A DNA stretch of 64,000 bases from Brevundimonas sp. (lineage in GTDB: Bacteria; Pseudomonadota; Alphaproteobacteria; Caulobacterales; Caulobacteraceae), in contig NZ_JAUYNX010000016.1 in the NCBI RefSeq assembly GCF_030704825.1, forward strand, positions 1-64,000. Direction: 5' to 3'. Below the pieces are notes generated by a model. It saw nothing but the letters and a program-made list of their open reading frames with translations, was not told the DNA's origin and did not search any database. A program made the position numbers and the translations under genes. Shown piece by piece: positions 34,687 through 43,770 of the stretch (positions are counted from its first letter, which is position 1; every line of letters starts with the position of its first letter).

Positions 34687-36912
34687 ATGCCTTCCATGAA
34701 ATTCTACCTGATGCTGGGCGCGGCCTTGGCGCCGCTGAGCCTGGCGGGGATCGCTTCGGCCCAGTCGACCGAGCCGGCCACCTCGCTCGAGGAGGTCATC
34801 GTCACCGGCGAGCCGGTGATGCGGAATCGCACGGACGACGTCGTGCCGACGCTGTCCTACGACCTGGAGTTTTTCCAGCGGTTCGAGCCCCTGACCGTCG
34901 GCGACGCGCTGAAGCGCGTGCCCAGCGTGACCTTCCTGTCCGACATCCTCGAGGCGGACGGCGTCCGCCTGCGGGGCCTGGACCCGGGCTATACCCAGAT
35001 CCTGATCAACGGCGACCGCGTTCCCGGCTCGGGCGTCGACCGTTCCTTCTTCGTCGACCGGATTCCGGCCGAGCTGATCGAGCGGGTCGAGGTGGTGCGT
35101 TCGTCCTCGGCCAACCGCTCGGGCGACGCCGTGGCGGGCGCCATCAACATCGTGCTGCGCGACGCCATGGCGCTCGACGGCGGCTACACGCGGGCGGGCG
35201 CGATCCTGTTCCCCGACGACGAGATCGGCGGCACCTTCGGCGCCGTCTACGGCGGCGCCCTGGGTGAAGGACGCTTCCTGCTGGGCGCGAGCGTGCAGGA
35301 CCGGCGCAATCCGAAGAACAAGTACAGCCAGCGTTTCGATGAGCCGGGCGGGACCCTGGACAACACGGAGGTCCAGACCGACGTCCGCGACGGGCGCGAC
35401 TATTCCGTCAACGCCGCCTGGGAAGCCCCGGTCGCCGGCGGCCGACTGGATCTGTCGGCCGTGTTCGTGCGGACCGACCGCCTCCAGGACGAGGATTCGA
35501 TCGAGTACGACGAGGGCGTCGAGACCGAGGCCAATCTGCTGACGATCAACGACAACAACGTCGACATCCGCACCGACAATCTGGCGCTCCGCGGCCGCTA
35601 CGCCCGCGACATGTTTGGCGGCGAGACGCGGTTCAAGCTGGGTTATGCCTCGTTCGACGACGCCCAGACCGAGTTCGAGAACGAAGCCGAATATCTGCGC
35701 GACGGCCTGCCCTTCCCGGATGAAGACCGTTTCACGGCCGATTTCGAGATCCGCGACCTGATGGACGAGGAGATCTCGGGAGCCGTCGAACACACCCGCG
35801 CCCTGGGGGAGGCCCTCGAGCTGGAGTTCGGCGTCCAGGCCGTGTCGAAGGAGCGCGAGGCGGTGACCGACACCGCCGACCGCGTCCGCTTCAACGTTCC
35901 GAACGCGCCCGCGCCGCGCCCGGCGCAGCCGCCCTTCGTGTTCAACACGACCCGCTACGCCATCGAGGAGACCCGGATCGACCCCTACGTCATGGTTTCG
36001 GGAGACATGGGCGCGCTGAAGTGGGAGGCGGGCCTTCGCTATGAGATGACCGACGCCACGATCGCCGGGATCGAGACCGACTATGCCGAGTTGCTGCCGT
36101 CGGCCAGCCTGCGCTACCGGCTGTCGGACTCCGATCGTCTGACGCTGTCGATCGCTCGAACGATCCGTCGGCCGGACTTCGACGATCTCGCCCCGACCAC
36201 CCTCGAGGAGGAGCGCGGCGACAACGATTTCCGCGGCAATCCCTTCCTCAAGCCGGAACTGGCCTGGGGTGTCGACGCTGGCTTCGAGCGCCGACTGGGC
36301 CGTCGTGGCGTGGTCGGCTTCAACGTCTTCTATCGCGACGTGACCGACCTGATCGAAGATGTGAACACCGGGGTCGAGGGCAGCGGCGGTCCGGGCACCT
36401 TCGTGGAGTCGATCGACAACGTCGGCGACGGCGAGGTCTATGGCGTCGAGTTCGACCTTTCCACGCCGCTGGACTTCATCGGCATGGAGACCACGGGCGT
36501 GTTCCTGAACGCCTCCTGGCTGGACAGCGAGGTCGAGGACGATCCGGGCGAGCGGCGCTTCAACGACCAGTCCGACTATGTCGTCAACTTCGGCTTCACC
36601 CACGACATTCCGACCTGGGGCGCGGCCTTCGGCGCCACCTATCGCAAACAGGGCGACGCCTTCGGCCGGGTCTGGGCCGAGGAGGTGCGCACGTCTTACG
36701 GCGCGGACCTGGAAATCTTCGTGGAGAAGCAGATCTTCGCCAATACGGTGGTCCGCCTGGCCGGCTCCAACCTGCTGGACAGCTCCAAGGACGAGGTCTT
36801 CGACAAGTTCGACGACCAGGCCGCCCAGATCGCTCGCGACCATGACGAATACGAGCTGGAGACGGAGTCGGCCGGTCCGGTCTGGCAACTGGTCATGCGC
36901 GTCGCCTTCTGA
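34687..36912 (+). CDS. TonB-dependent outer membrane receptor
   Basis: 741 residues from ATG 34687 (ATG 34696 equally possible). The signal peptide KFYLMLGAALAPLSLAGIAS precedes a TonB box-like LEEVIVTGEP, the plug domain (VGDALKRVPSV, GVRLRGLDPGYTQILINGDR, IERVEVVRSSSANRSGDAVA, GAINIVLRD) and a beta barrel that ends in the Phe needed for assembly (VMRVAF). The neighbouring divergent phytase suggests uptake of inositol phosphates or phytate. This is inferred from position, not from ligand residues. Confidence 0.92.
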   Translation: MPSMKFYLMLGAALAPLSLAGIASAQSTEPATSLEEVIVTGEPVMRNRTDDVVPTLSYDLEFFQRFEPLTVGDALKRVPSVTFLSDILEADGVRLRGLDPGYTQILINGDRVPGSGVDRSFFVDRIPAELIERVEVVRSSSANRSGDAVAGAINIVLRDAMALDGGYTRAGAILFPDDEIGGTFGAVYGGALGEGRFLLGASVQDRRNPKNKYSQRFDEPGGTLDNTEVQTDVRDGRDYSVNAAWEAPVAGGRLDLSAVFVRTDRLQDEDSIEYDEGVETEANLLTINDNNVDIRTDNLALRGRYARDMFGGETRFKLGYASFDDAQTEFENEAEYLRDGLPFPDEDRFTADFEIRDLMDEEISGAVEHTRALGEALELEFGVQAVSKEREAVTDTADRVRFNVPNAPAPRPAQPPFVFNTTRYAIEETRIDPYVMVSGDMGALKWEAGLRYEMTDATIAGIETDYAELLPSASLRYRLSDSDRLTLSIARTIRRPDFDDLAPTTLEEERGDNDFRGNPFLKPELAWGVDAGFERRLGRRGVVGFNVFYRDVTDLIEDVNTGVEGSGGPGTFVESIDNVGDGEVYGVEFDLSTPLDFIGMETTGVFLNASWLDSEVEDDPGERRFNDQSDYVVNFGFTHDIPTWGAAFGATYRKQGDAFGRVWAEEVRTSYGADLEIFVEKQIFANTVVRLAGSNLLDSSKDEVFDKFDDQAAQIARDHDEYELETESAGPVWQLVMRVAF

Positions 36913-36921
36913 TCAGGCGAT

Positions 36922-36949
36922 CCGGGTCGGTCGGAGACGGCCGACCCGG
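36922..36949 (+). terminator. hairpin after the TonB receptor gene
   Basis: CCGGGTCGG (36922-36930) pairs with CCGACCCGG (36941-36949) around a 10-base loop, 10 bases after the stop. There is no clear T run, so it may be a weak terminator or a 3'-end stabiliser. Confidence 0.45.
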
Positions 36950-37035
36950 GATTGGTCCGCGAGGGGCGCCTGCGAGGCCGCGGATTCGCCTCATCCGGGA
37001 TGACGGGCGCGGCCGGACCCTCTATCTCCGTGCCG

Positions 37036-37701
37036 ATGCCTCGCTACGACCTCACCACCCCGGCCGGCCGCTTCAGGGCGAAGTGGGACTATGTCTGGAA
37101 GGATCACGCCTTCCTGAGGCGATGGTTCATGAACGCCCACTGGCTGGGGCCGGACCTGGTGCGGACCAACCAGCCGTCGCCGCGGCAGCTGGCGTACTGG
37201 AAGTCGCAGGGAATCCGGACGGTCATCAACCTGCGCGGGGCGCGGGACGAGGCCTATTACGCCCTGGAGAAGGCGGCGTGCGAGCGGCTGGGGCTGACCC
37301 TGATCGACGCTCCGCTGGACAGTCGCGATCCACCGCAGAAGGACCGCATCCACCGGGCGCGGGCGCTGTTCCGGACGATCGACTATCCGGTGCTGATCCA
37401 CTGCAAGTCGGGCGCGGACCGGGCCGGGATGATGGCGGTGCTGTACCGGCATTTCCACCTCGGCGAGCCGATCTCCGAGGCGATCAAACAGCTGGACAAG
37501 AAATACCTTCACCACCGCGAGGGGCTGACCGGGGTGCTGGACTACACGCTGGAGAAATACCTGAAGGAGGTCGAGCCGACCGGGGTCAGCTTCATCGACT
37601 GGGTCGACAGCGAGGCCTACGACCCGCAGGCGATCCGGGCCGAGTTCAAGGCCGGCTGGTGGGGCACGATCCTGACCGACCGACTGCTCAGGCGCGAATA
37701 G
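37036..37701 (+). CDS. dual-specificity / tyrosine phosphatase family protein
   Basis: 221 residues from ATG 37036 (MPRYDLTTPAGRFRAKWDYV). An upstream GTG at 36952 is possible but lacks a ribosome binding site. The active-site P-loop is HCKSGADRAGMM, the C-x5-R motif of cysteine phosphatases. The general acid region is probably PLDSRDPP. It contains TNQPSPRQLAYWKSQGIRTV, typical of DSP-like proteins in alphaproteobacteria. The substrate could be a phosphoprotein, phospholipid or inositol phosphate. It follows the TonB receptor on the same strand. Confidence 0.85.
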   Translation: MPRYDLTTPAGRFRAKWDYVWKDHAFLRRWFMNAHWLGPDLVRTNQPSPRQLAYWKSQGIRTVINLRGARDEAYYALEKAACERLGLTLIDAPLDSRDPPQKDRIHRARALFRTIDYPVLIHCKSGADRAGMMAVLYRHFHLGEPISEAIKQLDKKYLHHREGLTGVLDYTLEKYLKEVEPTGVSFIDWVDSEAYDPQAIRAEFKAGWWGTILTDRLLRRE

Positions 37702-37932
37702 TCAGCCCCAGGGGCCGCGGGGCGCTCCGGAGGAGGGGGGCGGGCGGTCGCCGCCTTGTCCCGGCGCCAGTTCGATCTCGCGCCGCGCCTTGCGGTCGGC
37801 CTCCCAGCGGCGGAACCAGCGCGTCCAATCGCGCTCGCCGCGCCACGCCATCAGCCAGATGACGAGGGCCAGGAGCAGGAAGACCAGGCTGGCGATCTCC
37901 TCGCCGCCGAGGGTGCGGCCGAACAGGGTCAA
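37702..37932 (-). CDS. small membrane protein
   Basis: 76 residues with a TTG start that overlaps the upstream stop (TTGA). One hydrophobic helix (EIASLVFLLLALVIWLMAW) is followed by a basic segment (RDWTRWFRRWEADRKARRE) and a Pro/Gly-rich tail. No family recognised. The stop abuts the phosphatase gene on the other strand. Coupling to 37929-38156 supports that it is real. Confidence 0.65.
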   Translation of the reverse strand: MTLFGRTLGGEEIASLVFLLLALVIWLMAWRGERDWTRWFRRWEADRKARREIELAPGQGGDRPPPSSGAPRGPWG

Positions 37933-38156
37933 GGGCGCGGCTCCTGCGACGGGGAGGTCGCGGGCGGCGGAGCGTCGGCGAAGACGTCGGGGCGCGAGCC
38001 CGGACGGGCGGGCTCGCCGGGGGTGACCGGATCGTTCCAGGCCGTGTCGGCCTCGCGCGGACCGGTGGTGGTGGCCGAGGGCTTCTTGCGGGTGGCCCAG
38101 ACGACGATGCCGACGCCAAGCGCCAGCAGGACCAGGACGATCAGGATGGTGTTCAT
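37929..38156 (-). CDS. small membrane protein
   Basis: 75 residues. One N-terminal helix (MNTILIVLVLLALGVGIVVW) is followed by ATRKKPS and a Pro/Thr-rich soluble tail. The topology fits an N-in or N-out single-span anchor. No family recognised. It overlaps the next small gene by four bases, so the two form a pair. It lies 68 bases after the DUF4170 gene on the same strand and could be the end of that operon. Confidence 0.7.
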   Translation of the reverse strand: MNTILIVLVLLALGVGIVVWATRKKPSATTTGPREADTAWNDPVTPGEPARPGSRPDVFADAPPPATSPSQEPRP

Positions 38157-38224
38157 CGGGTCTCTCCGGTTCAGGCGCGACAGTATACGCCTGAAAGCGC
38201 CTCAGTCCGAGACCGGGTTCCGCC

Positions 38225-38473
38225 TCAATGCGCGTCGGCGTCGCCGCGCGGATCGATCATCCGGTGGGCGTGCAGGATGAAATAGCGCATGTGGGCGTTG
38301 TCGACCGTCGCCTGCGCCCGCGCCTTCCACGCCTTGCGGGCCTCCTCGTAGTTCGGATAGGCGCCGACGAACTCGACCTTGGAGAGGTCCCGGAACACCG
38401 GGGCGTCGAGGTGGCGCAACTCGCCGCCGATGACGAGGTGAAGCAGCTGGGGGGAGTCGGGTTCGGCGGGCAT
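38225..38473 (-). CDS. DUF4170 family protein
   Basis: 82 residues: LLHLVIGGELRHLDAPVFRD, then VEFVGAYPNYEEARKAW and ATVDNAHMRYFILHAHRMID. This is the full DUF4170 pattern, a small soluble alphaproteobacterial family of unknown function. It lies 22 bases after the inositol-monophosphatase-like gene. As I recall, the same order of genes is found next to msbA and waaA in related genomes. Confidence 0.9.
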   Translation of the reverse strand: MPAEPDSPQLLHLVIGGELRHLDAPVFRDLSKVEFVGAYPNYEEARKAWKARAQATVDNAHMRYFILHAHRMIDPRGDADAH

Positions 38474-38495
38474 GGGCGGGTCCGGACAGGGGGAG

Positions 38496-39293
38496 CTAGC
38501 GGGGCGCCAGCGGAATAGGCGCTGTGCGCCGCACGATCAACGGGTGAAGCGCCGGAGCGCTGCACACCAGGCTGTTCTGGCGCGGATCGGCCTGGTTGAA
38601 GCGCCAGGCCTGGCCGTGGTGGTCGCTGACCCGGCCGCCGGCCTCCTCGACGATCAGGGCCCCGGCGCAGACGTCCCAGTCCCATTTCGGCGTCAGGTTG
38701 ATGGCGGCGTCGAAGGCCCCGGCGGCGACCAGGGCCATGCGGTAGGCGATGGCGTTTCGCTTTTCGAACCGCATGGCGGGCCAGGGCTCCAGCCAGTGGG
38801 GGCCTTCGATCAGGCGCGCGTCGGCCAGCACGGAAGCGTCGTCCAGATCGGTGGTGTCCGAGGCGGTGATCGGCCGGCCGTTCAGGCTCGCGCCGCCGCC
38901 CAGGATCGCGGCGAAGGTCTCGCCCAGGGCCGGAGCGTGGATGACCGCGGCGACGGGCCGGCCGTCCTCGACCACGGCGATGGGGATGCACCACCACGGC
39001 TTGCCCTTCATATAGGCGACGGTGCCGTCGATCGGATCGACCACGAAGATGCGGCGGTTCGACAGGCGGTCGGCGGTGTCGGCGGTTTCCTCCGACAGCC
39101 AGCCGTGGTCGGGTCGGGCCGACAGCAGGGCGTCCCTGAGCAGGCGATCGACGGCCATGTCGGCCGAGGTGACCGGCGAGCCGCCGGACTTGGACCAGAT
39201 CTTCAGCCCGGCGTCGCGTTCGGACAGGGCCAGCCGGCCGGCGGCCTCGGCCGCGCCGCGGATCAGGTCGAGATCGGCCGCCAGATCGCTCAT
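38496..39293 (-). CDS. inositol monophosphatase family protein (CysQ/SuhB-like)
   Basis: 265 residues. Metal-binding motifs are WLSEET (about 66-71), DPIDGTVAYMKG (about 86-97), and WDWDVCAGALIVEEAGGR (near 205). These are the signatures of the lithium-sensitive phosphatase family, which includes inositol monophosphatase, 3'(2'),5'-bisphosphate nucleotidase (CysQ) and fructose bisphosphatase relatives. The exact substrate cannot be fixed. The ATG overlaps the pmbA stop (ATGA). Confidence 0.9.
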   Translation of the reverse strand: MSDLAADLDLIRGAAEAAGRLALSERDAGLKIWSKSGGSPVTSADMAVDRLLRDALLSARPDHGWLSEETADTADRLSNRRIFVVDPIDGTVAYMKGKPWWCIPIAVVEDGRPVAAVIHAPALGETFAAILGGGASLNGRPITASDTTDLDDASVLADARLIEGPHWLEPWPAMRFEKRNAIAYRMALVAAGAFDAAINLTPKWDWDVCAGALIVEEAGGRVSDHHGQAWRFNQADPRQNSLVCSAPALHPLIVRRTAPIPLAPR

Positions 39294-40645
39294 TTGCCGG
39301 CGATGGCGACGCCGTCGAACAGCAGCGACGGACTGTTGAAACTGCCGCGGAACTCCAGGTCCGACCCGCGCTGGAGGCGGGCGTAGAGGTCGGTCAGCCG
39401 GCCCGCGACGGTGACCTCGCTGACCGGATACGCCCGTTCGCCGTTCTCGAACCAGAAGCCGGAGACGCCGGCGGACCAGTCGCCGGTGTTGGCGTTCAGC
39501 GAGGGGCCGAACATGGAGGTGACCAGCAGGCCGGAACCGGCCCCGGCCATCAGGCCGTCCAGATCGCGCTCGCCGGGCTCCAGGTGCAGATTGTGGGTCG
39601 AGACGCCCGGCGGGCCGGCGAGGCCGCGCGAGGCGTGGCCGGTCGAGGCCAGGCCCAGCTGGGCGGCGGCGGCGCTGTTCAGCAGCCAGGTGGTCAGAAT
39701 TCCGTCCTCGACGATGGCCCGGCGCGTCACGGCCACGCCCTCGTCGTCGAACGGCGCGGAACCGAGGCCGCGGGGGCGGAAGGGGTCGTCGACCAGATCG
39801 ACCCCCTCGGGCAGGATCCGTTGGCCGAGGCGGTCCTTCAGGAAGGACGTGCCGCGGGCGATCGAGGGGCCGGAAATGGCGCCGAGGATCGGCGAGAGGA
39901 CCTGGGTCGCGACGCGATTCTCGAAGACCACCGGCGCGGTGGTCGAGGCGATCTTGCGCGGACCGGTGCGGGCCACGGCGCGGCGGCCCGCCTCCTCGCC
40001 GATGGACCGCGCCGACGGCAGGTCCGACCGGTGGCGGACCGCGCGGTGCTCGCCGCCCCGCTCCATGGCCCCGTCCTTTTCGGCGATGACGCCGACGCCC
40101 AGCGAAAACGCCGAGCCGCGCCAGGCGCCGTCGAAGCCGTGCGAGGTGACCAGCCGCCAGCGGTTGGACGAGGCCGAGGCGTGGCCGCCCTCCGACCGGG
40201 CGACGCCGTCGACGGCCAGGGCGACGGACTCGGCCTCGGCGGCGGCGGCTTCGAGGTCGGCGGCGCCGGGCCCGGAAGGATCGAACAGGTCGAGCTCGGG
40301 GAAGGGGCCGCTGGCGAGGCGGTCCTGCGGGGCGAGCCCCGCGTAGGGATCCTCGGGGGCCAGCCGGGCCATGGCCACGGCGCGCTCGACCAGCCGGGCG
40401 CGGGTCGCGTCGGACAGGTCGGAGGCGGAGACGGTGGCCTGGCGCCGGCCGATGAAGACACGCAGGCCGAGGTCGCGGCTCTCCTCGCGCTCGACCTCCT
40501 CGAGCGCCCCGTTCCGGACCCCGACGGAGAGTGAGGCGCGCTCGGCCGAGACGGCCTCGGCGGCGTCGGCGCCGGCCCTCAGGGCGGCGGCGACCAGATC
40601 GGGCAGGATGTCGGGAGAGGCGGCGGCGTCACGCGGGGAGGTCAT
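39290..40645 (-). CDS. pmbA: TldD/PmbA family metalloprotease
   Basis: 451 residues. Typical PmbA segments are EEVEREESRDLGLRVFIGRR, GHASASSNRWRLVTSHGFDG, VVFENRVATQVLSPILGAIS, GPSIARGTSFLKDRLG and GLLVTSMFGPSLNANTGDWS. PmbA (TldE) forms a complex with TldD and degrades unfolded or modified peptides such as microcin B17 precursors. TldD is not encoded here. It starts an apparent operon with the inositol-phosphatase-like and DUF4170 genes. Confidence 0.92.
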   Translation of the reverse strand: MTSPRDAAASPDILPDLVAAALRAGADAAEAVSAERASLSVGVRNGALEEVEREESRDLGLRVFIGRRQATVSASDLSDATRARLVERAVAMARLAPEDPYAGLAPQDRLASGPFPELDLFDPSGPGAADLEAAAAEAESVALAVDGVARSEGGHASASSNRWRLVTSHGFDGAWRGSAFSLGVGVIAEKDGAMERGGEHRAVRHRSDLPSARSIGEEAGRRAVARTGPRKIASTTAPVVFENRVATQVLSPILGAISGPSIARGTSFLKDRLGQRILPEGVDLVDDPFRPRGLGSAPFDDEGVAVTRRAIVEDGILTTWLLNSAAAAQLGLASTGHASRGLAGPPGVSTHNLHLEPGERDLDGLMAGAGSGLLVTSMFGPSLNANTGDWSAGVSGFWFENGERAYPVSEVTVAGRLTDLYARLQRGSDLEFRGSFNSPSLLFDGVAIAGK

Positions 40646-40685
40646 GCCCCGATATGGCCGGGCCGCCCCACGGGTGCAACCGCCG

Positions 40686-41105
40686 TCAGGAGAAGGCGGT
40701 GAAGATCAACAGTCCTGCCATGCCGAGGAACGGGACGTAGGTCAGAAGCATGCCCAGCATCCTCCCGGCCGCCGGCTGCTTCTCCTGCGCCATGCCCCAG
40801 GCATGCAGCACCCGGCCGAGCAGGAAGGCACCGCCCAGCGCGTGCACGATCGCCGCGCTGTAGAAGACCGCCACGACGGCCAGGGCGACAAGGGCCAGCG
40901 GCATGTATTCGATGGCGTTGCCGAAGGCGCGGGTCGTGGCCGTCAGCTCCGGCTGGCCGCCATCGCCGACCGACACCTTCAGGCGGCGCCGGCCCGTGCT
41001 GATCCTCAGCGACAGGAACAGGACGAACAACAGCGACAGGCCGGTCCAGAGGGCGACGGCCATGAAGGCTTCGGTGCGAAAGGCCAGTAACTGTTCGGGG
41101 GTCAT
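40686..41105 (-). CDS. MAPEG family membrane protein
   Basis: 139 residues from MTPEQLLAFRTEAFMAVALW. Four hydrophobic segments are visible. RAFGNAIEYMPLALVAL and FLLGRVLHAWGM carry the conserved Asn/Glu and Arg-x-x-His of MAPEG proteins, a group of small membrane enzymes related to glutathione transferases of eicosanoid metabolism. The bacterial substrate is unknown. It starts 7 bases after the M14 gene, so cotranscription is probable. The longer start at 41156 would run inside the M14 gene. Confidence 0.87.
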   Translation of the reverse strand: MTPEQLLAFRTEAFMAVALWTGLSLLFVLFLSLRISTGRRRLKVSVGDGGQPELTATTRAFGNAIEYMPLALVALAVVAVFYSAAIVHALGGAFLLGRVLHAWGMAQEKQPAAGRMLGMLLTYVPFLGMAGLLIFTAFS

Positions 41106-41112
41106 GGCGGGC

Positions 41113-42942
41113 TCAGTTCTCGCGGGCCACCGGATAGAGCCGGTAGTGGTCATCATAGAACGGGGTTCGCTCGTAGAACCATTGCAAACGCGCGTCGCCG
41201 TCGGCGGCGAAGGCGGGGTCGGCGGCCACCTTTGCCTCGAACTCGGCCTTCAGGGCCGGGTCGGCCGCGAGCATGCGCTCCGCCAGAGGAGCGATGGCGT
41301 AGCCCTCGATGTATTCGACGCGGCTCAGCACCTCGGGGAACATGCCCCAGGCGAAGAAGCTCTCGTTCGATTGCGGCTCCAGCAGCAGGACGACGACGTC
41401 GCCCAGCGGCTGGTCGGTCGGCACGCGGACGGAGCCGGTCGGGAACGTCCAGTCCCGGCGGTGCGGTGTCACGGCGGCGACGGTTGCCGGGACATGCCCC
41501 TCGTTGGGACGGGCGGCGAGCCTGGGGTCGTCGAGGCTGAGCATCTCGACCGACACGGTGCGCGGCGCGTCCAGCGTCTCCATCGACACGCCGTGGAGGC
41601 GCAGGCGCTCGATGATGTCGGCCCGGTACGACGGCACCCAGTAGGCCTCGGGACGCCGCAGGGTCAGGGTCGGCTTCGAGCCGAAGAAGGGCAGGGCCCA
41701 GGGTTCGGGATCGGCCCGGCCCAGCCAGCGGATTTCCTGACGGCCCGAGGCGGGGCTGTCCCAGGTCTCGTAGAGGATGCCCTTGAAGCTGCGGGTGTAG
41801 GCCGGGGTCGGATCGGCCTGGAAATTGGCCGGGATGTCGGCGGGACGCAGGGCGCTGTCCGCCCCGATCGCGGCCCGCAGGGCGGCGCCGTCGCGGGCCA
41901 GCAGGCGCAGGGCGTCCTCGAGGAAGACATAGGTTCCCAGCACCCGCTGCTCATAGGGTTTGAGGCTGTGGTTCTCGATCAGGATCGTCGGCACGTGGGC
42001 CGCCGTGCCCCAGCCGTTGGAGAAGCGTTCGCCGAGGCCGCCGTCCGACAGGCCCGCGCGGGGGTTGCGGTCGTCGACCCCGAAGACCAGCTCGCCCGGG
42101 ATATGGCCCTGCGCTTCCAGCCCGGCGTTGATCGCCGGCTTGAAGACGTCGTTCAGCCATTGCGAGGTGGCGGGCGAGCGCGAATACGCGCCGTTCTCGC
42201 CGTTGAAGCCCCAGGTGACGTCGTACTGGTAATCCATGCCGTCGGTGACGTGGATGTCGACATAGAGATCGGGCCGGTATTTCAGGATCAGGCCGCGCAC
42301 CGCCCGCATCTCGGGCTGGTCCAGCTTGAGATAGTCGCGGTTCAGGTTCTGGTTGGCCGCCGTATTGCGCCAGCCCTGGATGCGGGGGCCGCGCTGGTTG
42401 GGACGGCTGTAGGCCGAGGCGCGTTCATGGCCGTCGACGGACAGGATGGGGATCAGGATCAGATTGACCCGGTCCAGCAGGTCGTCCTTGCCGTTGAAGG
42501 CGATGTCGCGGAGCAGCATCATGCCCGCGTCCTTGCCGTCGATCTCGCCCGGGTGGATGCCGGCCTGGGCCAGCAGCACGGGCTTGGCCGGATCGAAGGC
42601 CGCGCCGTCCTTCGAGGCGATCACGGCGTAGATCGGCCGCCCCTCGGGCGAGACGCCGAACTGTTCGATGCGGATCAGGTCCGAGGCGGCGTCCAGCCGG
42701 TCGAACCAGGCCCGGGTGTCCACATAGGTCGGGCTGAAGTCGTGGTCCGGATCGGTTTCGAAGGCCGTGACCCAGGGGTCGGAGGCGTCGCGCAGCAGGG
42801 CCCGGCTGACGCCGTCCCATGCGGGCGCGGGCGGCAGGAAGGGCTGGTCCCACGGCGCGGCGTTGGGAACGGACGGGGACTGGGACATGACGGGACTCGA
42901 TACGAGCGCGGCGAACGCGGCGATGATCAGGGCGGAGCGCAT
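41113..42942 (-). CDS. M14 family zinc carboxypeptidase, secreted
   Basis: 609 residues from MRSALIIAAFAALVSSPVMS, with GAGGGGAG just upstream. The signal peptide is followed by the M14 domain: zinc ligands HPGE in AQAGIHPGEIDGKDAG and the second His in YVDIHVTDGMDY, and NLNRDYLKLDQPEMRA as substrate-binding segment. The C-terminal half (about 350-609) is unlike short carboxypeptidases and probably folds separately. It should act on peptides in the periplasm or outside. It is upstream of the MAPEG gene. Confidence 0.9.
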   Translation of the reverse strand: MRSALIIAAFAALVSSPVMSQSPSVPNAAPWDQPFLPPAPAWDGVSRALLRDASDPWVTAFETDPDHDFSPTYVDTRAWFDRLDAASDLIRIEQFGVSPEGRPIYAVIASKDGAAFDPAKPVLLAQAGIHPGEIDGKDAGMMLLRDIAFNGKDDLLDRVNLILIPILSVDGHERASAYSRPNQRGPRIQGWRNTAANQNLNRDYLKLDQPEMRAVRGLILKYRPDLYVDIHVTDGMDYQYDVTWGFNGENGAYSRSPATSQWLNDVFKPAINAGLEAQGHIPGELVFGVDDRNPRAGLSDGGLGERFSNGWGTAAHVPTILIENHSLKPYEQRVLGTYVFLEDALRLLARDGAALRAAIGADSALRPADIPANFQADPTPAYTRSFKGILYETWDSPASGRQEIRWLGRADPEPWALPFFGSKPTLTLRRPEAYWVPSYRADIIERLRLHGVSMETLDAPRTVSVEMLSLDDPRLAARPNEGHVPATVAAVTPHRRDWTFPTGSVRVPTDQPLGDVVVLLLEPQSNESFFAWGMFPEVLSRVEYIEGYAIAPLAERMLAADPALKAEFEAKVAADPAFAADGDARLQWFYERTPFYDDHYRLYPVAREN

Positions 42943-42993
42943 GGCTCCCCTCATCCGCCGTCCGTCCGGTCGTGGCAAGTCCGGACAGGGAGC

Positions 42994-43770
42994 CTATCCA
43001 TGCAGGCGCGACCGGGCCGTAGGCTCGAGGCGCAGGCGCTGGATCGACTGCTCCGTGAAGACATGATGGATCGAGTCGGCGGCCATGGGATCGACGAAGG
43101 CGGCGAACCAGGCCAGCACCGGTTCGCCCTCGCGCACCGGCAGGCGCGGGAAGGTGTTGGCGCTGCCGTCAGTGACCAGCACCGCAAGGGAGGCGGCGCC
43201 GACGTCCCGCAAGACAGGGACGGCCTCGCGCCGGAACCGCTCGGGCAGCGGATCGTCAGATCCTTTCAGGGCGTGGACGCCGGCGATGATCCGCCCCGCG
43301 CCGGGGCCCGACGCTCCGCGCGGACCCCGCTCGCCCGGGGTGAAGCCCGACGCCTCGTCCAGCGGCTTGAGCAGCAGGACATTGTCGGAGTCGATCATGG
43401 TCGGATTGGCCGTATCGCGGTTCCCCTGCCAGACGGGGCCGAAATAGAAGGCCTCGAGCGCGAGACGCCGGGCCTCCATGTCCGGAAAGCCGCGCAGCCA
43501 GACGAAGCGGTCGGGATCGTCGAGGTCGCGGAACTGGCCGATCAGGGTCATGCCGACGGACTCCTGTCCCTCGACGAATTCCCGCTCGAACAGGTCGATC
43601 AGGACATCCCGCTTGCCGGGATGGAGGGTGTACTGGCGCAGTTCGACGACAGGGCTGACGATCATGGGCCTCTCCGGGGTTCGGGCGATCGCGGGGTTCC
43701 AGGCGGGGAAGAACGTGCCGGCGGCGGCCATGCCCCCGACGACCGCGCGGCGATGGGGCCGGTCGGTCAT
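42994..43770 (-). CDS. NIPSNAP family protein
   Basis: 258 residues. RRAVVGGMAAAGTFFPAW resembles a Tat-like leader. The NIPSNAP domain follows: VVELRQYTLHPGKRDVLIDL, GMTLIGQFRDLDDPDRFVW, FPDMEARRLALEAFYFGPVW. A second, weaker ferredoxin-like half ends near ADSIHHVFTEQSIQRL. The family is of unknown biochemical role and resembles stress-responsive alpha-beta barrel proteins. A shorter start at about 43665 (MIVSPVVELRQYTL) would remove the leader. The ATG overlaps the preceding gene by four bases. Confidence 0.85.
   Translation of the reverse strand: MTDRPHRRAVVGGMAAAGTFFPAWNPAIARTPERPMIVSPVVELRQYTLHPGKRDVLIDLFEREFVEGQESVGMTLIGQFRDLDDPDRFVWLRGFPDMEARRLALEAFYFGPVWQGNRDTANPTMIDSDNVLLLKPLDEASGFTPGERGPRGASGPGAGRIIAGVHALKGSDDPLPERFRREAVPVLRDVGAASLAVLVTDGSANTFPRLPVREGEPVLAWFAAFVDPMAADSIHHVFTEQSIQRLRLEPTARSRLHG

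Noticed and set aside
34639..36888. 749-codon minus-strand open frame
   Set aside because: Antisense to the TonB receptor, with no recognisable domain; the receptor has a full set of motifs.
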